A DNA stretch of 64,000 nucleotides. It comes from Anaerolineae bacterium (GTDB taxonomy: Bacteria; Chloroflexota; Anaerolineae; Promineifilales; Promineifilaceae). The translations under genes were made by a program, and so were the position numbers. The stretch spans positions 1 to 64,000 of the forward strand of contig SLGK01000027.1 of assembly GCA_007123775.1 (NCBI GenBank), in the 5' to 3' direction. This document shows positions 43,909 to 54,027 of this stretch, piece after piece. Below the pieces are notes generated by a model. The model was not told where the DNA came from. It ran no database searches and saw only the letters and a program-made list of their open reading frames with translations. The stretch's first letter is position 1, and each line of letters begins with the position of its first letter.

Positions 43909-45189
43909 TTATACCCCTGCCACTGACAACGCTTTTTCGTACTGAGCCAACACCTGAGCCGTATGGGTTTGAATGGTTTGTACTGGTTTAATGCCCGCTT
44001 GCAGCCGCTGGCGTGTGGCGGGTGACTGCTGAAGTTCCTGTAAGTAATGGGCCAGCACCAGCGCATTGCCCGGCGGAAAATGGTAGCCATCTACGCCATG
44101 CTCCACCCGCTCTTTGAGGGCACCCAGGTCTGAGGCGATGACCGGCACACCGGCCGCGAATGCCTCTTGTACAATGAGCGATGCGGTCTCGTACCAGAGT
44201 GAGGGCACCACGATCACATCAAGTTTGCTCAGAGCCAGCCATAATTGCTGGTGGGGCAGCCGTCCGGGAAAGTGAATGGCCGGGTGGCGGGCTGATTGTT
44301 GTAATTGGGCAACGTAAGCAGGAAAAGCGGTGGGGTCGCCGTAGATGGTTAATCTAAATTGCTCGGCGGGGAGCTGATTCATGGCCTCTATTAGAACATG
44401 GACGCCTTTTTGCCAGGAGAGTCCGCCTATGTAACCAATGTGCAGCCGGTCGTTACTGGTTGACCGGGTGGTGGTTGGCAAATGAGCCGGAACGGCTATA
44501 CCGTGGGGGATGACGGTGATATTTTCGGGATTGAGACCTAATTGGGCGTGGATATTAGCCGTGAACTGGGTTGGGGCAATCAGGCCACTTGCCCGGCTTA
44601 GCACCTGACGTAATCGTTTTTCACGATAGGCAAACAGGGGGGCTAGGGTGGGTGTCAACGGCCGTAACCGGGGCTGTCCAGCGCGAGCCACAGCGCAATG
44701 GGCGCAGTTGAGCCACCAGTTTGGCCCGCGGCACACCTGATTACCGTAGTTCGTAATCAGTTGGGCGTTGGCACACAGATGCCAATAGTCGTGGAGCGTG
44801 ACAATGTAAGGCAGGTTGGCTTGTTTGAGCATTGAAGCCAGACCAACCGGCATACCCATCAGGTGTTGAATGTGGACCAGGTCCGGTGCGGCAGCGGCCA
44901 GTACGTCAGCCAGCGCCAGCGCCAGCGGTGGTCTGCTCCAAAGTGGGCGAAAGGTAGCAGCAAATACGGCCGTATCCCTTTGTTCTCCCAGCGGCACCCG
45001 GTAGATAATGCCTTCCTCAGCCATTTCTTGCTGATAAAGGCTACCACGAATAGGCGGGCGGAGCGAGGGCGTGAAGATAGCGACATGATGCCCTTGCTGG
45101 CGCTGCTGGCGAGCCAGCGTCTGCGTATATAATTCTGTGCCCCCAATTTTGTCGGGCAGGTATTGGTGGATCAGGTGTAATATTCGCAT
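43909..45189 (-). CDS. Glycosyltransferase, GT4 family
   Basis: A 426-residue GT-B enzyme. The N-terminus (RILHLIHQYLPDKIGGTELYT) is the acceptor domain glycine loop; the donor domain has IGYIGGLSWQKGVHVLIEAM and the EX7E-type motif in PSLWYETASLIVQEAFAAGVPV. The family uses nucleotide sugars to build glycolipids or polysaccharide. It overlaps the stop of the upstream glycosyltransferase by one base (TAATG), so the two are coupled. Confidence 0.92.
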   Translation of the reverse strand: MRILHLIHQYLPDKIGGTELYTQTLARQQRQQGHHVAIFTPSLRPPIRGSLYQQEMAEEGIIYRVPLGEQRDTAVFAATFRPLWSRPPLALALADVLAAAAPDLVHIQHLMGMPVGLASMLKQANLPYIVTLHDYWHLCANAQLITNYGNQVCRGPNWWLNCAHCAVARAGQPRLRPLTPTLAPLFAYREKRLRQVLSRASGLIAPTQFTANIHAQLGLNPENITVIPHGIAVPAHLPTTTRSTSNDRLHIGYIGGLSWQKGVHVLIEAMNQLPAEQFRLTIYGDPTAFPAYVAQLQQSARHPAIHFPGRLPHQQLWLALSKLDVIVVPSLWYETASLIVQEAFAAGVPVIASDLGALKERVEHGVDGYHFPPGNALVLAHYLQELQQSPATRQRLQAGIKPVQTIQTHTAQVLAQYEKALSVAGV

Positions 45190-46433
45190 TAGCGGCTAGT
45201 CTCTAGTAAATGATGATATTGAGTTAGCACCTGTTGGGCTACCTGGGGCCAGGTGTATTGCCGGGCGACTTTTTGGCGGCCCTGCGTGCCTAATCGTTGG
45301 CTAAGGTCGGGGTCAGTTAGTAACCGCCTGATGGCAGCAGCCAGCGCAGGCACATCCCCATAGGCAACCAGTAGCCCGTTTTGCTCGGCATCAATGACGC
45401 CAGGTATGCCCCCCGCAGCAGCCCCAATAACTGGTTTGCTGTGATACCAGGCTTCCAACAGTACAAGGCCAAAAGAATCGGTGCGAGACGGGAGCAAAAG
45501 CATTTTGCTGTTTTGCAGCAGAGCATGTTTGACTGCCTCTGGCAATATACCTAATGGGCGTATTTGCTGCTGCTGGTCTAAAGGCAGGCGGTGACGGAAG
45601 CGGTCAAATTCGGGTGTACTCTGGCCGATCAGGACCAGCGTGATCTCAACCCCTTGCTGTCTAAGTTGCAGGACTGCCTGGGCTGCGTGAATGGCCCCTT
45701 TTTCGCGGCTGGCCCGGCCGATAAAGAGGAGATAGGGGGCTGGTAGGGGAGGAACGGCCGTGTCAATTGTTTGTGGTGGTTTATCCATACCGCTACCCAC
45801 CACGGCTATTTGCCCTGGTTGGCAGCCCAGGGCCAACAATCCTCGTTGTTCGACATCAGTTAAGGCCAGCACACAGTCAGCATCAAGGAGCAACTGGCGC
45901 TGGTGGTGCATGGTCGCGTTACGAGCTACCCGATCATTCCCTTCGCCGAAGTGCATAAAAGGGGTGGCCACAAAGGGCAGTCCGCGTCGCCGGGCGTACT
46001 GCCAGGCTACCAGCAGCGGATATTCCCAGGAAATGTTGAAAGCATGAACCAGATCAAAAGGGCCAGGTAGAGCTTCCAGGCGGGCAGCCAGGCCGGGTAG
46101 GGGCGGTATAAGGCGGGCCATGTGCTGCAAGCGTGGTGATTGATCACCGGGCAGCATAGAAATTAGCACCATCAGCTTGCGCCAGGCCAGTAGACCGGTC
46201 CGGCCGCCGGGAAAGGGGGTTAGCGGTACGTGTATTAGCTTGAGGTTGGGGGGTAGAGCGGGACATGGGGCTGTGGCCTGTCCCTGCCAGAGATGGTTTT
46301 CACGGGTGGCGGTAGAGGTGACGGCCGTAACCTGGTGTCCGACAGCCGCTAACTGCCGGGCCAAGGTGCCAGCATACCGCTCTCCACCACCCGGAAAGGG
46401 TGGAAAAGCTGGTGTTACGAATAAAATATGCAC
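45189..46433 (-). CDS. Glycosyltransferase, GT4 family
   Basis: A 414-residue GT-B enzyme starting with GTG. Acceptor-domain loop TPAFPPFPGGGERYAGTLA, donor-domain strand YLLFIGRASREKGAIHAAQAV, and EX7E-type motif PSRTDSFGLVLLEAWYHSKPVIG. It is the first gene of the two-gene unit with 43909-45189. Role in surface glycan or glycolipid synthesis is inferred from the region. Confidence 0.92.
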   Translation of the reverse strand: MHILFVTPAFPPFPGGGERYAGTLARQLAAVGHQVTAVTSTATRENHLWQGQATAPCPALPPNLKLIHVPLTPFPGGRTGLLAWRKLMVLISMLPGDQSPRLQHMARLIPPLPGLAARLEALPGPFDLVHAFNISWEYPLLVAWQYARRRGLPFVATPFMHFGEGNDRVARNATMHHQRQLLLDADCVLALTDVEQRGLLALGCQPGQIAVVGSGMDKPPQTIDTAVPPLPAPYLLFIGRASREKGAIHAAQAVLQLRQQGVEITLVLIGQSTPEFDRFRHRLPLDQQQQIRPLGILPEAVKHALLQNSKMLLLPSRTDSFGLVLLEAWYHSKPVIGAAAGGIPGVIDAEQNGLLVAYGDVPALAAAIRRLLTDPDLSQRLGTQGRQKVARQYTWPQVAQQVLTQYHHLLETSR

Positions 46434-46457
46434 TCAATGCCAGTAAACAACAACTCT

Positions 46458-48512
46458 TTAGCGCAAGATCACTGGTAAGTAAACTTCGTGAATCTCTTCA
46501 ACAACGTGTACAACAACAGGTATCGTGAATGGACTGTTGGGTACAGGCTGTTCGTTATCAGTGGCTTCGATGATGATATTGCCCAGATGATGGTAACCTA
46601 AACTCAAACCGGTGGTGTTGATAGTGGCCAAGATAGTTTCTTCATCACTAACACTTCCATAATAGCTGACCAGGGCCACCCGATCCGGCAGCGTCGTAGC
46701 GTTCCAGGTTAGGGTGCCATTGCCAACATTACGGATTCTCACCAGTCTCTGAATGTTACTGGGATCGAGCCATTGGTGCAATGCTGTTAAGTTACCGGGG
46801 GTGACATCTAAAATGGGTTGTCTCTGGTTGCCCGTTCGCTCCGGATTGCCTTTGAACATAGGCCAGTCGGCCTGGCCGCTTGTCGGTGATAATTCCCACA
46901 CGTAGACATGGCTATTGAAAGTGATGAGTTCTAAACGGCCGTTGTTATTCAAATCGGCAACGACCGGCGAGTTTTGCAGCAACCCTTCAGCAAAGTAAAA
47001 AGGGCCGTTGGGTGGGTTGCTGCTGGTGGTAAGCTGTTGGCCCTGCCCGTTCACAATCGTGATCGACCAGCCAGTAGTCAGAAAAATCTCCATTTTGCCG
47101 TCGCCAGTATAGTCTGCCAGGATAGGGGCCGAACCAACATCGTGGCGGTAGCCATTACCTGTTTGATCACGGGGCGTCATGGGGAACCCGGGCACTGTTG
47201 AGCCATTGAGCCGCCAGGCATATAATTTTCTGTCCATGGCAGCCACCACAATTTCGGGCTGACCATCGCCGGTTATGTCGCCAATAGCCGGCGAACCGGG
47301 CACATTGTCTCCCACTGCTTTGCCACCAGCCCAGCCGGGCAAGTCGTTGCCGTTACTATCCAGAGCATAAAAGCGGTGGCCGGCATTTGTGTTGTAAAAT
47401 GTGCCCGTGCCTATGAAAATTTCTGCACGGCCGTTTCGCGTCACATCATAAAGCAGCGGTGTAGACTGGAAAATTTGCCATTTGTAAATGGGGAAATTAG
47501 GCAGAATATTGCCAAAGCGGTCTATAGCATAAAGACTGCCGCCACAATAACCGGGTGCCCAGCCGGGTGGCGTGGCATAGGGGCAGTGCCAACCACCGCT
47601 GTTACCACCCCACCGATCATCAAAATTACCTTCATCTGTGCCAACTATAATTTCCAGATAGCCATCACCCGTGACATCGGCCAGGGCAGGTGATGACCAG
47701 ATAGTATCGGCTAAACGGCCTTGCAAATTAGCCCAACCAAATCGCTGCCAGTGGTTACTGTTGATTGGAAAGCCGGGGAGGAGTGTGCCATCATGACGCC
47801 AGGCATAAATCCGCTTGTCAAAACCGGTAGACACAATTTCTAACTGGCCGTCACCGGTTAGGTCACCGACCGCGGGCGTGGCATAGATGGTATCAGGATA
47901 ACCAATAGGAGGGTTTTCGTCGCCTGCTAGTTTGGGCCAGTTGGCTTTCACTGTGCCGTTAGCATTTAGCACAATTACGCCACCTCTGGTCTGGTCATTC
48001 ACCATGGCGGTAGAGCCAGCCCCAATCACGATTTCAAGGCTGCCGTTGCCGTTCAGATCGGCTATGGTCGGTGATGAGTGAATCCGCTGGCTACCAGCGG
48101 CCATGCCGAAGTAGGGTGCCAAATCGATCTGCCACAGTTGATATAGGCCATTGTGATCGTTGGCGTAAGCCAAAACACGGCCGTTATTGCTGGCGACAAT
48201 GATTTCGAGACGGCCGTTCCCAGTTAAGTCAGCTACGGCAGCCGAACTGGGGTGGCAGTTATTGTGCCCACCACAATCCCGGCTGGGAACGGCAATCTTC
48301 CATTTAGGCGATATAAGCGTGTTTGTACTTAAAGGGGCTTCTGAATAAGATATGGTTTCTAAAGATGTTAGGGAATCGAGTTCAACGGCAGTCACATCCA
48401 ATGCCTTCTTGTCAAAAAAAACAAGCATGAACGCTACCCATACACAAAAAATGACTAGCTTGGCAAAAGAAAGGTGACTAGATATTGTTGGATGTGATCT
48501 TATGTTCTTCAT
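46458..48512 (-). CDS. Exported FG-GAP/VCBS-type beta-propeller protein with YLPV tail
   Basis: A 684-residue protein with an N-terminal signal or anchor helix (LVIFCVWVAFMLVFF). At least eight FG-GAP-like repeats carry the calcium-loop pattern DxTGNGxLEI (ADLTGNGRLEIIV, ADLNGNGSLEIVI, GDITGDGQPEIVV and others), which fold as an integrin-like propeller. A C-terminal beta domain follows and the chain ends IHEVYLPVILR. It is probably displayed on the surface. It lies among glycan genes and may bind or be modified by them (inference). Confidence 0.85.
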   Translation of the reverse strand: MKNIRSHPTISSHLSFAKLVIFCVWVAFMLVFFDKKALDVTAVELDSLTSLETISYSEAPLSTNTLISPKWKIAVPSRDCGGHNNCHPSSAAVADLTGNGRLEIIVASNNGRVLAYANDHNGLYQLWQIDLAPYFGMAAGSQRIHSSPTIADLNGNGSLEIVIGAGSTAMVNDQTRGGVIVLNANGTVKANWPKLAGDENPPIGYPDTIYATPAVGDLTGDGQLEIVSTGFDKRIYAWRHDGTLLPGFPINSNHWQRFGWANLQGRLADTIWSSPALADVTGDGYLEIIVGTDEGNFDDRWGGNSGGWHCPYATPPGWAPGYCGGSLYAIDRFGNILPNFPIYKWQIFQSTPLLYDVTRNGRAEIFIGTGTFYNTNAGHRFYALDSNGNDLPGWAGGKAVGDNVPGSPAIGDITGDGQPEIVVAAMDRKLYAWRLNGSTVPGFPMTPRDQTGNGYRHDVGSAPILADYTGDGKMEIFLTTGWSITIVNGQGQQLTTSSNPPNGPFYFAEGLLQNSPVVADLNNNGRLELITFNSHVYVWELSPTSGQADWPMFKGNPERTGNQRQPILDVTPGNLTALHQWLDPSNIQRLVRIRNVGNGTLTWNATTLPDRVALVSYYGSVSDEETILATINTTGLSLGYHHLGNIIIEATDNEQPVPNSPFTIPVVVHVVEEIHEVYLPVILR

Positions 48513-48893
48513 GTGTACAATCTCATTGACCGATAAAATGCGATATTGTAAAATCCAACAGATTGCATTTGAGTAGTTTTGTAGTTAAGCAAAGCTGAAG
48601 CTATTTTTACGTTGCAACTCCACTAGTTGCCATCATATCATGTTAACCAACTGTTATCTATCAAGTTGAGACAGATTTCCTAGCGGGTTGGCAAAAACTG
48701 GCACCATATAAACTTTCAAGGTAGTTATTAAGTCCCTTTGGAGATTTGCCAGGTTTTTGTGCGTACTCTGTGACAATTTATTCTGGTATAAACCTTAAAG
48801 GCCTCAACGGGTACTTTCCGTTGCATAAGCGATACCCTCCGCTCTTCAATAACAGCGATTGTTTTTGCTGTTAAGCCAGAAATCCTCCAATCT
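48513..48893. other. 381-bp AT-rich intergenic region
   Basis: The divergent gap between the FG-GAP gene and the DUF2079 gene. It is AT-rich and lacks both the CGTAAAA-type repeats and the ACGGCCGT palindrome. Promoters for both genes should lie here, but I could not pick a convincing -35/-10 pair. Confidence 0.6.
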
Positions 48894-51335
48894 ATGGCAA
48901 TAGAGAATCCCACTTTTTTTTACACCTATCTAAGTAACCTGCAATTGAAACGTTACCTCTCAACAGGGGTAGTGCTAACCTGGCTATTGATCCTGGCCTA
49001 TATGCTGTTGTTTGTTCTCATCAGTGTAGGCCAGCATCGTGCTTTGGAAAGCCACACTTACGATTTGGTTAATATGGACCAGGCTGTGTGGAATACCTTA
49101 CAAGGTCGCCCCTTGGCCTTCTCCATTGTGCCTGGGGTTGAGAGCCGACTGGCGTTTCATTTTGAACCGATTTTGTTACCTATCAGCCTGTTGTATCTTA
49201 TATACGAAAATGCCGAAACGTTGCTCCTGTTACAAACAATCATTGTTGCCCTGGGAGCCTGGCCAGTTTATTGGATAGCTCGTGACAAGTTAAATAACCA
49301 ACTGGCTGGGGTCATCTTTGCCTGGCTATACCTTATGTACCCGCCTTTACAAGCAGCTAATGTTTTCGATTTTCATGCCGTGACCCTGGCCGCTACTTTC
49401 TTGCTCTTCGCCATTCACGCCATTGTCAACGGCCATCGGGGACGGGCCATATTCTTCTGTATACTGGCTATGGGGTGTAAGGAAGATATACCCTTACTGG
49501 TGGCTATGTTAGGTTTGTGGGTTTTGCTCTTTAATCGGGATAAACGGTTGGGGTTTGCACTGGCCGGATTAGGCATGGTTTGGTTTGTGATTGCTTTTCG
49601 GATTGTTATACCGCAATTTGCTCCTGAAGGTATTAATCCTTACATGGGTCGGTATGCAGAGTGGGGCAGTTCCCAACGGGAAATTCTGCTCAACTTAGTC
49701 ACAGATCCGGCAGGCCTGGTCGCCTATCTTGTGCGCCCCATACACTTGACCTATTATCAGGATTTGCTCTTTCCGCTGAATTTTCTGTCTTTATTGGCCC
49801 CTCACTGGTTGTTGTTAAGCGGGCCATCGTTGGCCATCAATCTTCTCAGCAACCAATTGGCACAAAAGGTGGCCAATCAATTCCACTACGCCGCGCCTAT
49901 CGTGCCCTTCGTTATAACGTCCGCTATTTTTGGAACAAGCCGGCTTATATCGCTCATCCCCAAAGATCGCCGAAGGCTTAGATTGGGTATTCTGAGTCTT
50001 GTTTTAGCAAGCATGATGGGCACCACGGTGTATCAGCAATACTATCATGGATACACACCATTGGCTTATACTTTTTCCTGGCCGCAAATAACAGAACACG
50101 CTCGACTGGGGCATACGCTTTTGGCCCAAATACCGGCCGACGCCGTTGTTTCAGCCCAATCGGATTTAGGTCCACAGATAGCCCATCGGGAACGAATCTA
50201 TCTGTTCCCCCACGTCGATGACGCCGATTATGTTGTATTGGATGTAACCTCAACCATTTTCCCGGTGGTCAATTACGAGCAGTATTGGCAGGAAGTCATG
50301 GGCGTTCTGGCTCAGGATTTTGGCGTGGTACACAGTCAGAATGGCTATCTTATCCTCAGACGTGGGGAAGAAAACAAGGTTATCAGCCCGGACTTTTATA
50401 CATTTGCCTTGTTGGAAGGGTCAGTAGAGCCTGAACACGAGGTCCTGGCCGACTTTGAGCCGGGCCTTCATCTACTAGGCTTTGATACACACCAGATACG
50501 CGATAGGCGGATACATTTGGTTTCCTATTGGTTATTGACCGAGCCGGTAACACAGGACCTAAATATTGAACTCGTTGTTCGAGATAGCAACAGTAACATC
50601 GTGGCTGCCCAATTGCCCCATACAACCCGTTGGCTGTCGATTTCGGACTGGCCTGTTGGTCAGGTAGTTGCTGTTGATTTTGGTCATGTAGACCTGTCGC
50701 CCTGGCCTGAAACACACCTCTCCTTTGCTGTATTTCTGAGCCTGGATAACGGTGACACGTATTATCTACCGCCCGAATCGGGTAATTCACGCTTGTTGCC
50801 CATGTTAGCTGGCGACGGGTACGGTGTGCGGTTGATATCTTATTGCCAACACCATACGATTTTGTTCGAGTGTCACAATACGCTACTAGACTCGTTACCT
50901 GCTGAGGTACAACCGGTCTATTATGAACTTGGCGAAGGACAAATTGCCTTGTTGGCATATCAGATCGATGAAGAACAGTTCACTGCTGGCGACGTAATAA
51001 CGCTAACATTGTATTGGCAGGGGCAATCATCAATTAAGCAGGACTTCGCCTTTTTTACACATGTAACCGGAGAGGAGCCATGGCAGATTTGGGGACAGCA
51101 TGACAAGCACTCTCTATTCCAATCTTACCCAACCAGTTGGTGGGTTCCCGGTCTGATTGTACCGGATCAATACCATATTCCACTGGCTGAAGAGATGGTT
51201 TCTGGAAAATATCGGTTACGGGTTGGTATCCTTAAACCAGCGACTGGCGAACGTTTGCCTGTGTGGTCTAGTGACCGTCAAGAATGGGTGGGAGATCATA
51301 TTGATCTGGTAGAAATCCGTGTCCAATCCAGGTGA
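48894..51335 (+). CDS. DUF2079 large membrane protein
   Basis: An 813-residue protein. About ten transmembrane helices cover residues 20-380, with the loop HTYDLVNMDQAVWNTLQGRPL, which matches the first periplasmic loop of DUF2079 proteins (distant relatives of GT-C glycosyltransferases). DFHAVTLAATFLL and MGCKEDIPLLVAM are other family stretches. The C-terminal 430 residues are soluble beta-rich domains (DVITLTLYWQGQSS). A role in lipid-linked sugar transfer is plausible, not shown. The palindrome ACGGCCGT was not noticed in this gene. Confidence 0.85.
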   Translation: MAIENPTFFYTYLSNLQLKRYLSTGVVLTWLLILAYMLLFVLISVGQHRALESHTYDLVNMDQAVWNTLQGRPLAFSIVPGVESRLAFHFEPILLPISLLYLIYENAETLLLLQTIIVALGAWPVYWIARDKLNNQLAGVIFAWLYLMYPPLQAANVFDFHAVTLAATFLLFAIHAIVNGHRGRAIFFCILAMGCKEDIPLLVAMLGLWVLLFNRDKRLGFALAGLGMVWFVIAFRIVIPQFAPEGINPYMGRYAEWGSSQREILLNLVTDPAGLVAYLVRPIHLTYYQDLLFPLNFLSLLAPHWLLLSGPSLAINLLSNQLAQKVANQFHYAAPIVPFVITSAIFGTSRLISLIPKDRRRLRLGILSLVLASMMGTTVYQQYYHGYTPLAYTFSWPQITEHARLGHTLLAQIPADAVVSAQSDLGPQIAHRERIYLFPHVDDADYVVLDVTSTIFPVVNYEQYWQEVMGVLAQDFGVVHSQNGYLILRRGEENKVISPDFYTFALLEGSVEPEHEVLADFEPGLHLLGFDTHQIRDRRIHLVSYWLLTEPVTQDLNIELVVRDSNSNIVAAQLPHTTRWLSISDWPVGQVVAVDFGHVDLSPWPETHLSFAVFLSLDNGDTYYLPPESGNSRLLPMLAGDGYGVRLISYCQHHTILFECHNTLLDSLPAEVQPVYYELGEGQIALLAYQIDEEQFTAGDVITLTLYWQGQSSIKQDFAFFTHVTGEEPWQIWGQHDKHSLFQSYPTSWWVPGLIVPDQYHIPLAEEMVSGKYRLRVGILKPATGERLPVWSSDRQEWVGDHIDLVEIRVQSR

Positions 51336-51424
51336 TAGTAGTATGGCTGTTTGCTATACCTGACAAGGTGACAGGGTGACATTGTGAAAAATGTCGGTTG
51401 ATGCCCTTTGCCAAACGACGGTGA

Positions 51425-52624
51425 TTATTTGAACTGGTTGGGTGTGGCGGCTGTAAATGAATGCAGCAAGCGTTGGTATTGGTCTGCGATATGGTCGGGG
51501 GCGTAATGGTGTTGCACAAAACGACGGCCGTTTTCGCCCAACTGCCGGCGCAAAGGTTCATCCGTTAGCAACCGGTCCAGCACGGCGGCAAACTCATCGT
51601 AACTCGTGTAGTACAAACCACCCTGGCTGCGCTGACACTGGCGGCGCGTAACTTTACAGTGACCGTTGACCATAACGGCCGTTTCTACCAACCACGCTTG
51701 CAAGATAATAATTGACAGGCTCTCAAAGAGCGACGGCAGCACAAAAACAGTGGCGGCGCTGAGGGCATCGAACATATCTTGCGTGGACACAAAACCGAGA
51801 GGGATAATGTCAGCGTCGTCGGGCAGCGTCAGGTACGACTTGCCCGTCAGCACCAGTTTCAGCGGGTGAGAATGCTCGCGCCGGTAGCGCTGAAAAAAGG
51901 CACATAATTCTGGCACGTTTTTGGCTTCACTGATGCGGCCGCTGTAAAGTAAAAAGTCACCTTCGATGCCATATTTTTGGTAGAAACGGTCTGGCGAGAT
52001 ATTGTCAGGCGGGGTAACGCCGATGGCCATAACGTGGTGGGGAATACGGCCGTTGCCCGCCACCCGCATCGTTAAATCCCGTTCCGCTTCGGTCAGATAG
52101 ACAATGTGGCGCGGCATGTTGAGCAAAGCGCGGTAGGCGTCCATATAGATAAACGGCTCGTCGTGAGCCGCGGGAATCAAGATCGCTTTATCAGCCACCA
52201 AAGGCAAGCCAAAGAAGGTAGTGGCGTATAAATAGGTGACAAAAATGAAGGCGTCGTACGTCCCGGCCTGCTGCTTGATAAACTGGAGCAGCGGCGTGGA
52301 AAACGGTCCCTGCTCCCTGATCCAGGCCATCTCCTCATCTAAAGAGCGCTTAGAAAGCAGCAGGCGCCCCGTTTTCAGTTGGGATTGCTGCCAGTTGCGC
52401 GGCGAATCGACGGGAAAGCGATGGATAGTGACGTTGTTGTGCTGGCTTTGGCCAGGCGGATAATGGTCGGCCCAGGTGGTGTAGTCCAGGGCACAGGTGG
52501 TGAGAACGTCAATGTGGGCTATGGTCGTTAAGGCTTCCGCCAGCCAGCGGGCCGCATCTTCAGCACCCCCATTTACTTCTGGTCCATATCGCTGCACTAC
52601 CATAGCCACACGCGGTTTGCTCAC
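51425..52624 (-). CDS. Glycosyltransferase, GT4 family
   Basis: About 400 residues starting at GTG 52624 (VSKPRVAMVVQRYGPEVNGGAE). The frame extends to 52810, but that stretch overlaps the upstream sulfotransferase-like frame and lacks protein-like features. Donor domain: LLYSGRISEAKNVPELCAFF and PSLFESLSIIILQAWLVETAVMVNG. The HCxVTRxxCxRSQGGLYY block is shared with the enzyme at 54569-55750, so the two are paralogs. GTGA overlap couples it to the upstream frame. Confidence 0.9.
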   Translation of the reverse strand: MSKPRVAMVVQRYGPEVNGGAEDAARWLAEALTTIAHIDVLTTCALDYTTWADHYPPGQSQHNNVTIHRFPVDSPRNWQQSQLKTGRLLLSKRSLDEEMAWIREQGPFSTPLLQFIKQQAGTYDAFIFVTYLYATTFFGLPLVADKAILIPAAHDEPFIYMDAYRALLNMPRHIVYLTEAERDLTMRVAGNGRIPHHVMAIGVTPPDNISPDRFYQKYGIEGDFLLYSGRISEAKNVPELCAFFQRYRREHSHPLKLVLTGKSYLTLPDDADIIPLGFVSTQDMFDALSAATVFVLPSLFESLSIIILQAWLVETAVMVNGHCKVTRRQCQRSQGGLYYTSYDEFAAVLDRLLTDEPLRRQLGENGRRFVQHHYAPDHIADQYQRLLHSFTAATPNQFK

Positions 52625-52947
52625 TCGACACGCTCCCAGCCCATCTCTTGGCCCAGACAAGCACGTGCTGAAAAACGGCATATCATTTGCCATGGCCGTA
52701 GGAGCAAAGTAAAGTAGCGGCTGGGGCTGGGCAAATGCTCGTGCAGGCCGAAGTCCGTGTGGTCGGTTATGAGACGGTGACGCTGTTTTTCGGCTGTACT
52801 CATCTGACAATAGGCGGTCAGTGACTTTTGCACAATTTTGCCCAGGGCATAAATTTGTGCCGGCACATATTGGCGTTCAATGATGCTGTTCAAAGTCGTG
52901 GCGGCGGTATTGGGGATGTGTAGAAAAAGAAGGGTCGGTGAAACCAC
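52621..52947 (-). pseudogene. Sulfotransferase-like N-terminal fragment
   Basis: A 108-residue frame starting at GTG with AAGGAG 6 bases upstream. It opens with TLLFLHIPNTAATTLNSIIERQY, the phosphosulfate-binding start of Sulfotransferase_2-family proteins (usual HIPKTAGTT), and reaches FGLHEHLPSPSRYFTLL, after which the family RDPVxRxxS segment is lost and the sequence is unrelated. The key Lys of the loop is Asn here. It is most likely a decayed gene, though its translation signals are kept and its stop overlaps the next gene start. Confidence 0.65.
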
Positions 52948-54027
52948 TTATCTCTCCTTTAGTGTGGCCAACTGCTCTTGAAAAATCCGCGCCGCTGTTT
53001 GGGGTAGAAATTGTTGCAGTCGTTGTTGTTGTTTGACAATAAGTCGTTGACGTAAAGCGCTGTCTGAGACCAAAATATCAACCAGTTCGGCCAGCCGCTC
53101 AAAATCTTTCTGCTGAAACTGTACCCCGGCCTCGGCCAATGTGTCGGGTACGCTGGCCGCACTGTAGGCCAGGATGGGCAGATCATGGTACATGCTTTCA
53201 ATGAATGGCTTGCCGAACCCTTCATGCTCACTCATGGAAACGTACAGGTCAGCCTCCCGGTAACAAGTGACAAGATCAGTCTGCGAGACTTTGCCCAACA
53301 GCGTAACGCCGTCTGCCAGTCCCCAATCGGCTACCAGTGATTCGAGCCATTTGTCATAACCCACCACCCAGCGGTCGCCCAGCAGCAGCAGGTGGGCTTG
53401 GGGCCGGATGCGCCGATAGTAGTAGAGCAGCTTGATCAAGTCTTCCTGCCGCTTGTTGGGGGCAATGCGGCCGACGAAGAGCAACAACGGCCGTTTCTGT
53501 GCCAAGCTTGCTACCAGTTCGGGGTTAGAAGGTAAATCGTAGGCTTTGGTATTGAGGGTGATGGGCAAAACGGCCGTTTCTTCATACCCAACTTTTTCCA
53601 GTTCCCGCGCATTGTAGGCCGAATCAGCCAGAGCGAGGGCGGTATGGGCACGCAGGGTGGCCGTTTGCGCCTGTCCCCGGGCCGCCCGCGCTGCCCAGGC
53701 CGGGTCAATGTGGTCAAAAAACTCAGGCGGCGTTACGTTATGGTAGATCAGGATAATTTGTTGAGGCCGGGTCAGCAGCGCATCAGCTAAATCGGAGCCG
53801 ATGCTGTGGTGGTAGATGACCCAGGGCTGATTGGTGGGACGGTATTGGATAAACGGCCGTATCTCCCCATCCAGTTGGGGGTGAATATGCTCGGCAAAGA
53901 TGTCGGACTGTACGCCCCACTCCCGCAGCCATTGGCGCAGTAGCAGCGCCTGATCGGTAATGGCGTCGCCTGGCGTGGCCCCTACCAGCAGTTGGTGCAG
54001 GGTTGTGGGAAGCTGGCTGTGGCTCAT
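52948..54027 (-). CDS. Glycosyltransferase, GT4 family
   Basis: A 359-residue GT-B enzyme. WVIYHHSIGSDLADALL and LIYHNVTPPEFF lie in the acceptor domain; the donor domain has LLLFVGRIAPNKRQEDLIKLLYYYR and the EX7E motif MSEHEGFGKPFIESMYHDLPILA. This pattern is that of GT4 mannosyl- or galactosyltransferases of polysaccharide clusters; sugar not predictable. It overlaps the upstream small coiled-coil gene by 4 bases. Confidence 0.92.
   Translation of the reverse strand: MSHSQLPTTLHQLLVGATPGDAITDQALLLRQWLREWGVQSDIFAEHIHPQLDGEIRPFIQYRPTNQPWVIYHHSIGSDLADALLTRPQQIILIYHNVTPPEFFDHIDPAWAARAARGQAQTATLRAHTALALADSAYNARELEKVGYEETAVLPITLNTKAYDLPSNPELVASLAQKRPLLLFVGRIAPNKRQEDLIKLLYYYRRIRPQAHLLLLGDRWVVGYDKWLESLVADWGLADGVTLLGKVSQTDLVTCYREADLYVSMSEHEGFGKPFIESMYHDLPILAYSAASVPDTLAEAGVQFQQKDFERLAELVDILVSDSALRQRLIVKQQQRLQQFLPQTAARIFQEQLATLKER

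Noticed and set aside
52625-52810. N-terminal extension of the GT4 frame at 51425
   Set aside because: It overlaps the sulfotransferase-like frame out of register and lacks family similarity; GTG at 52624 gives the normal N-terminus.
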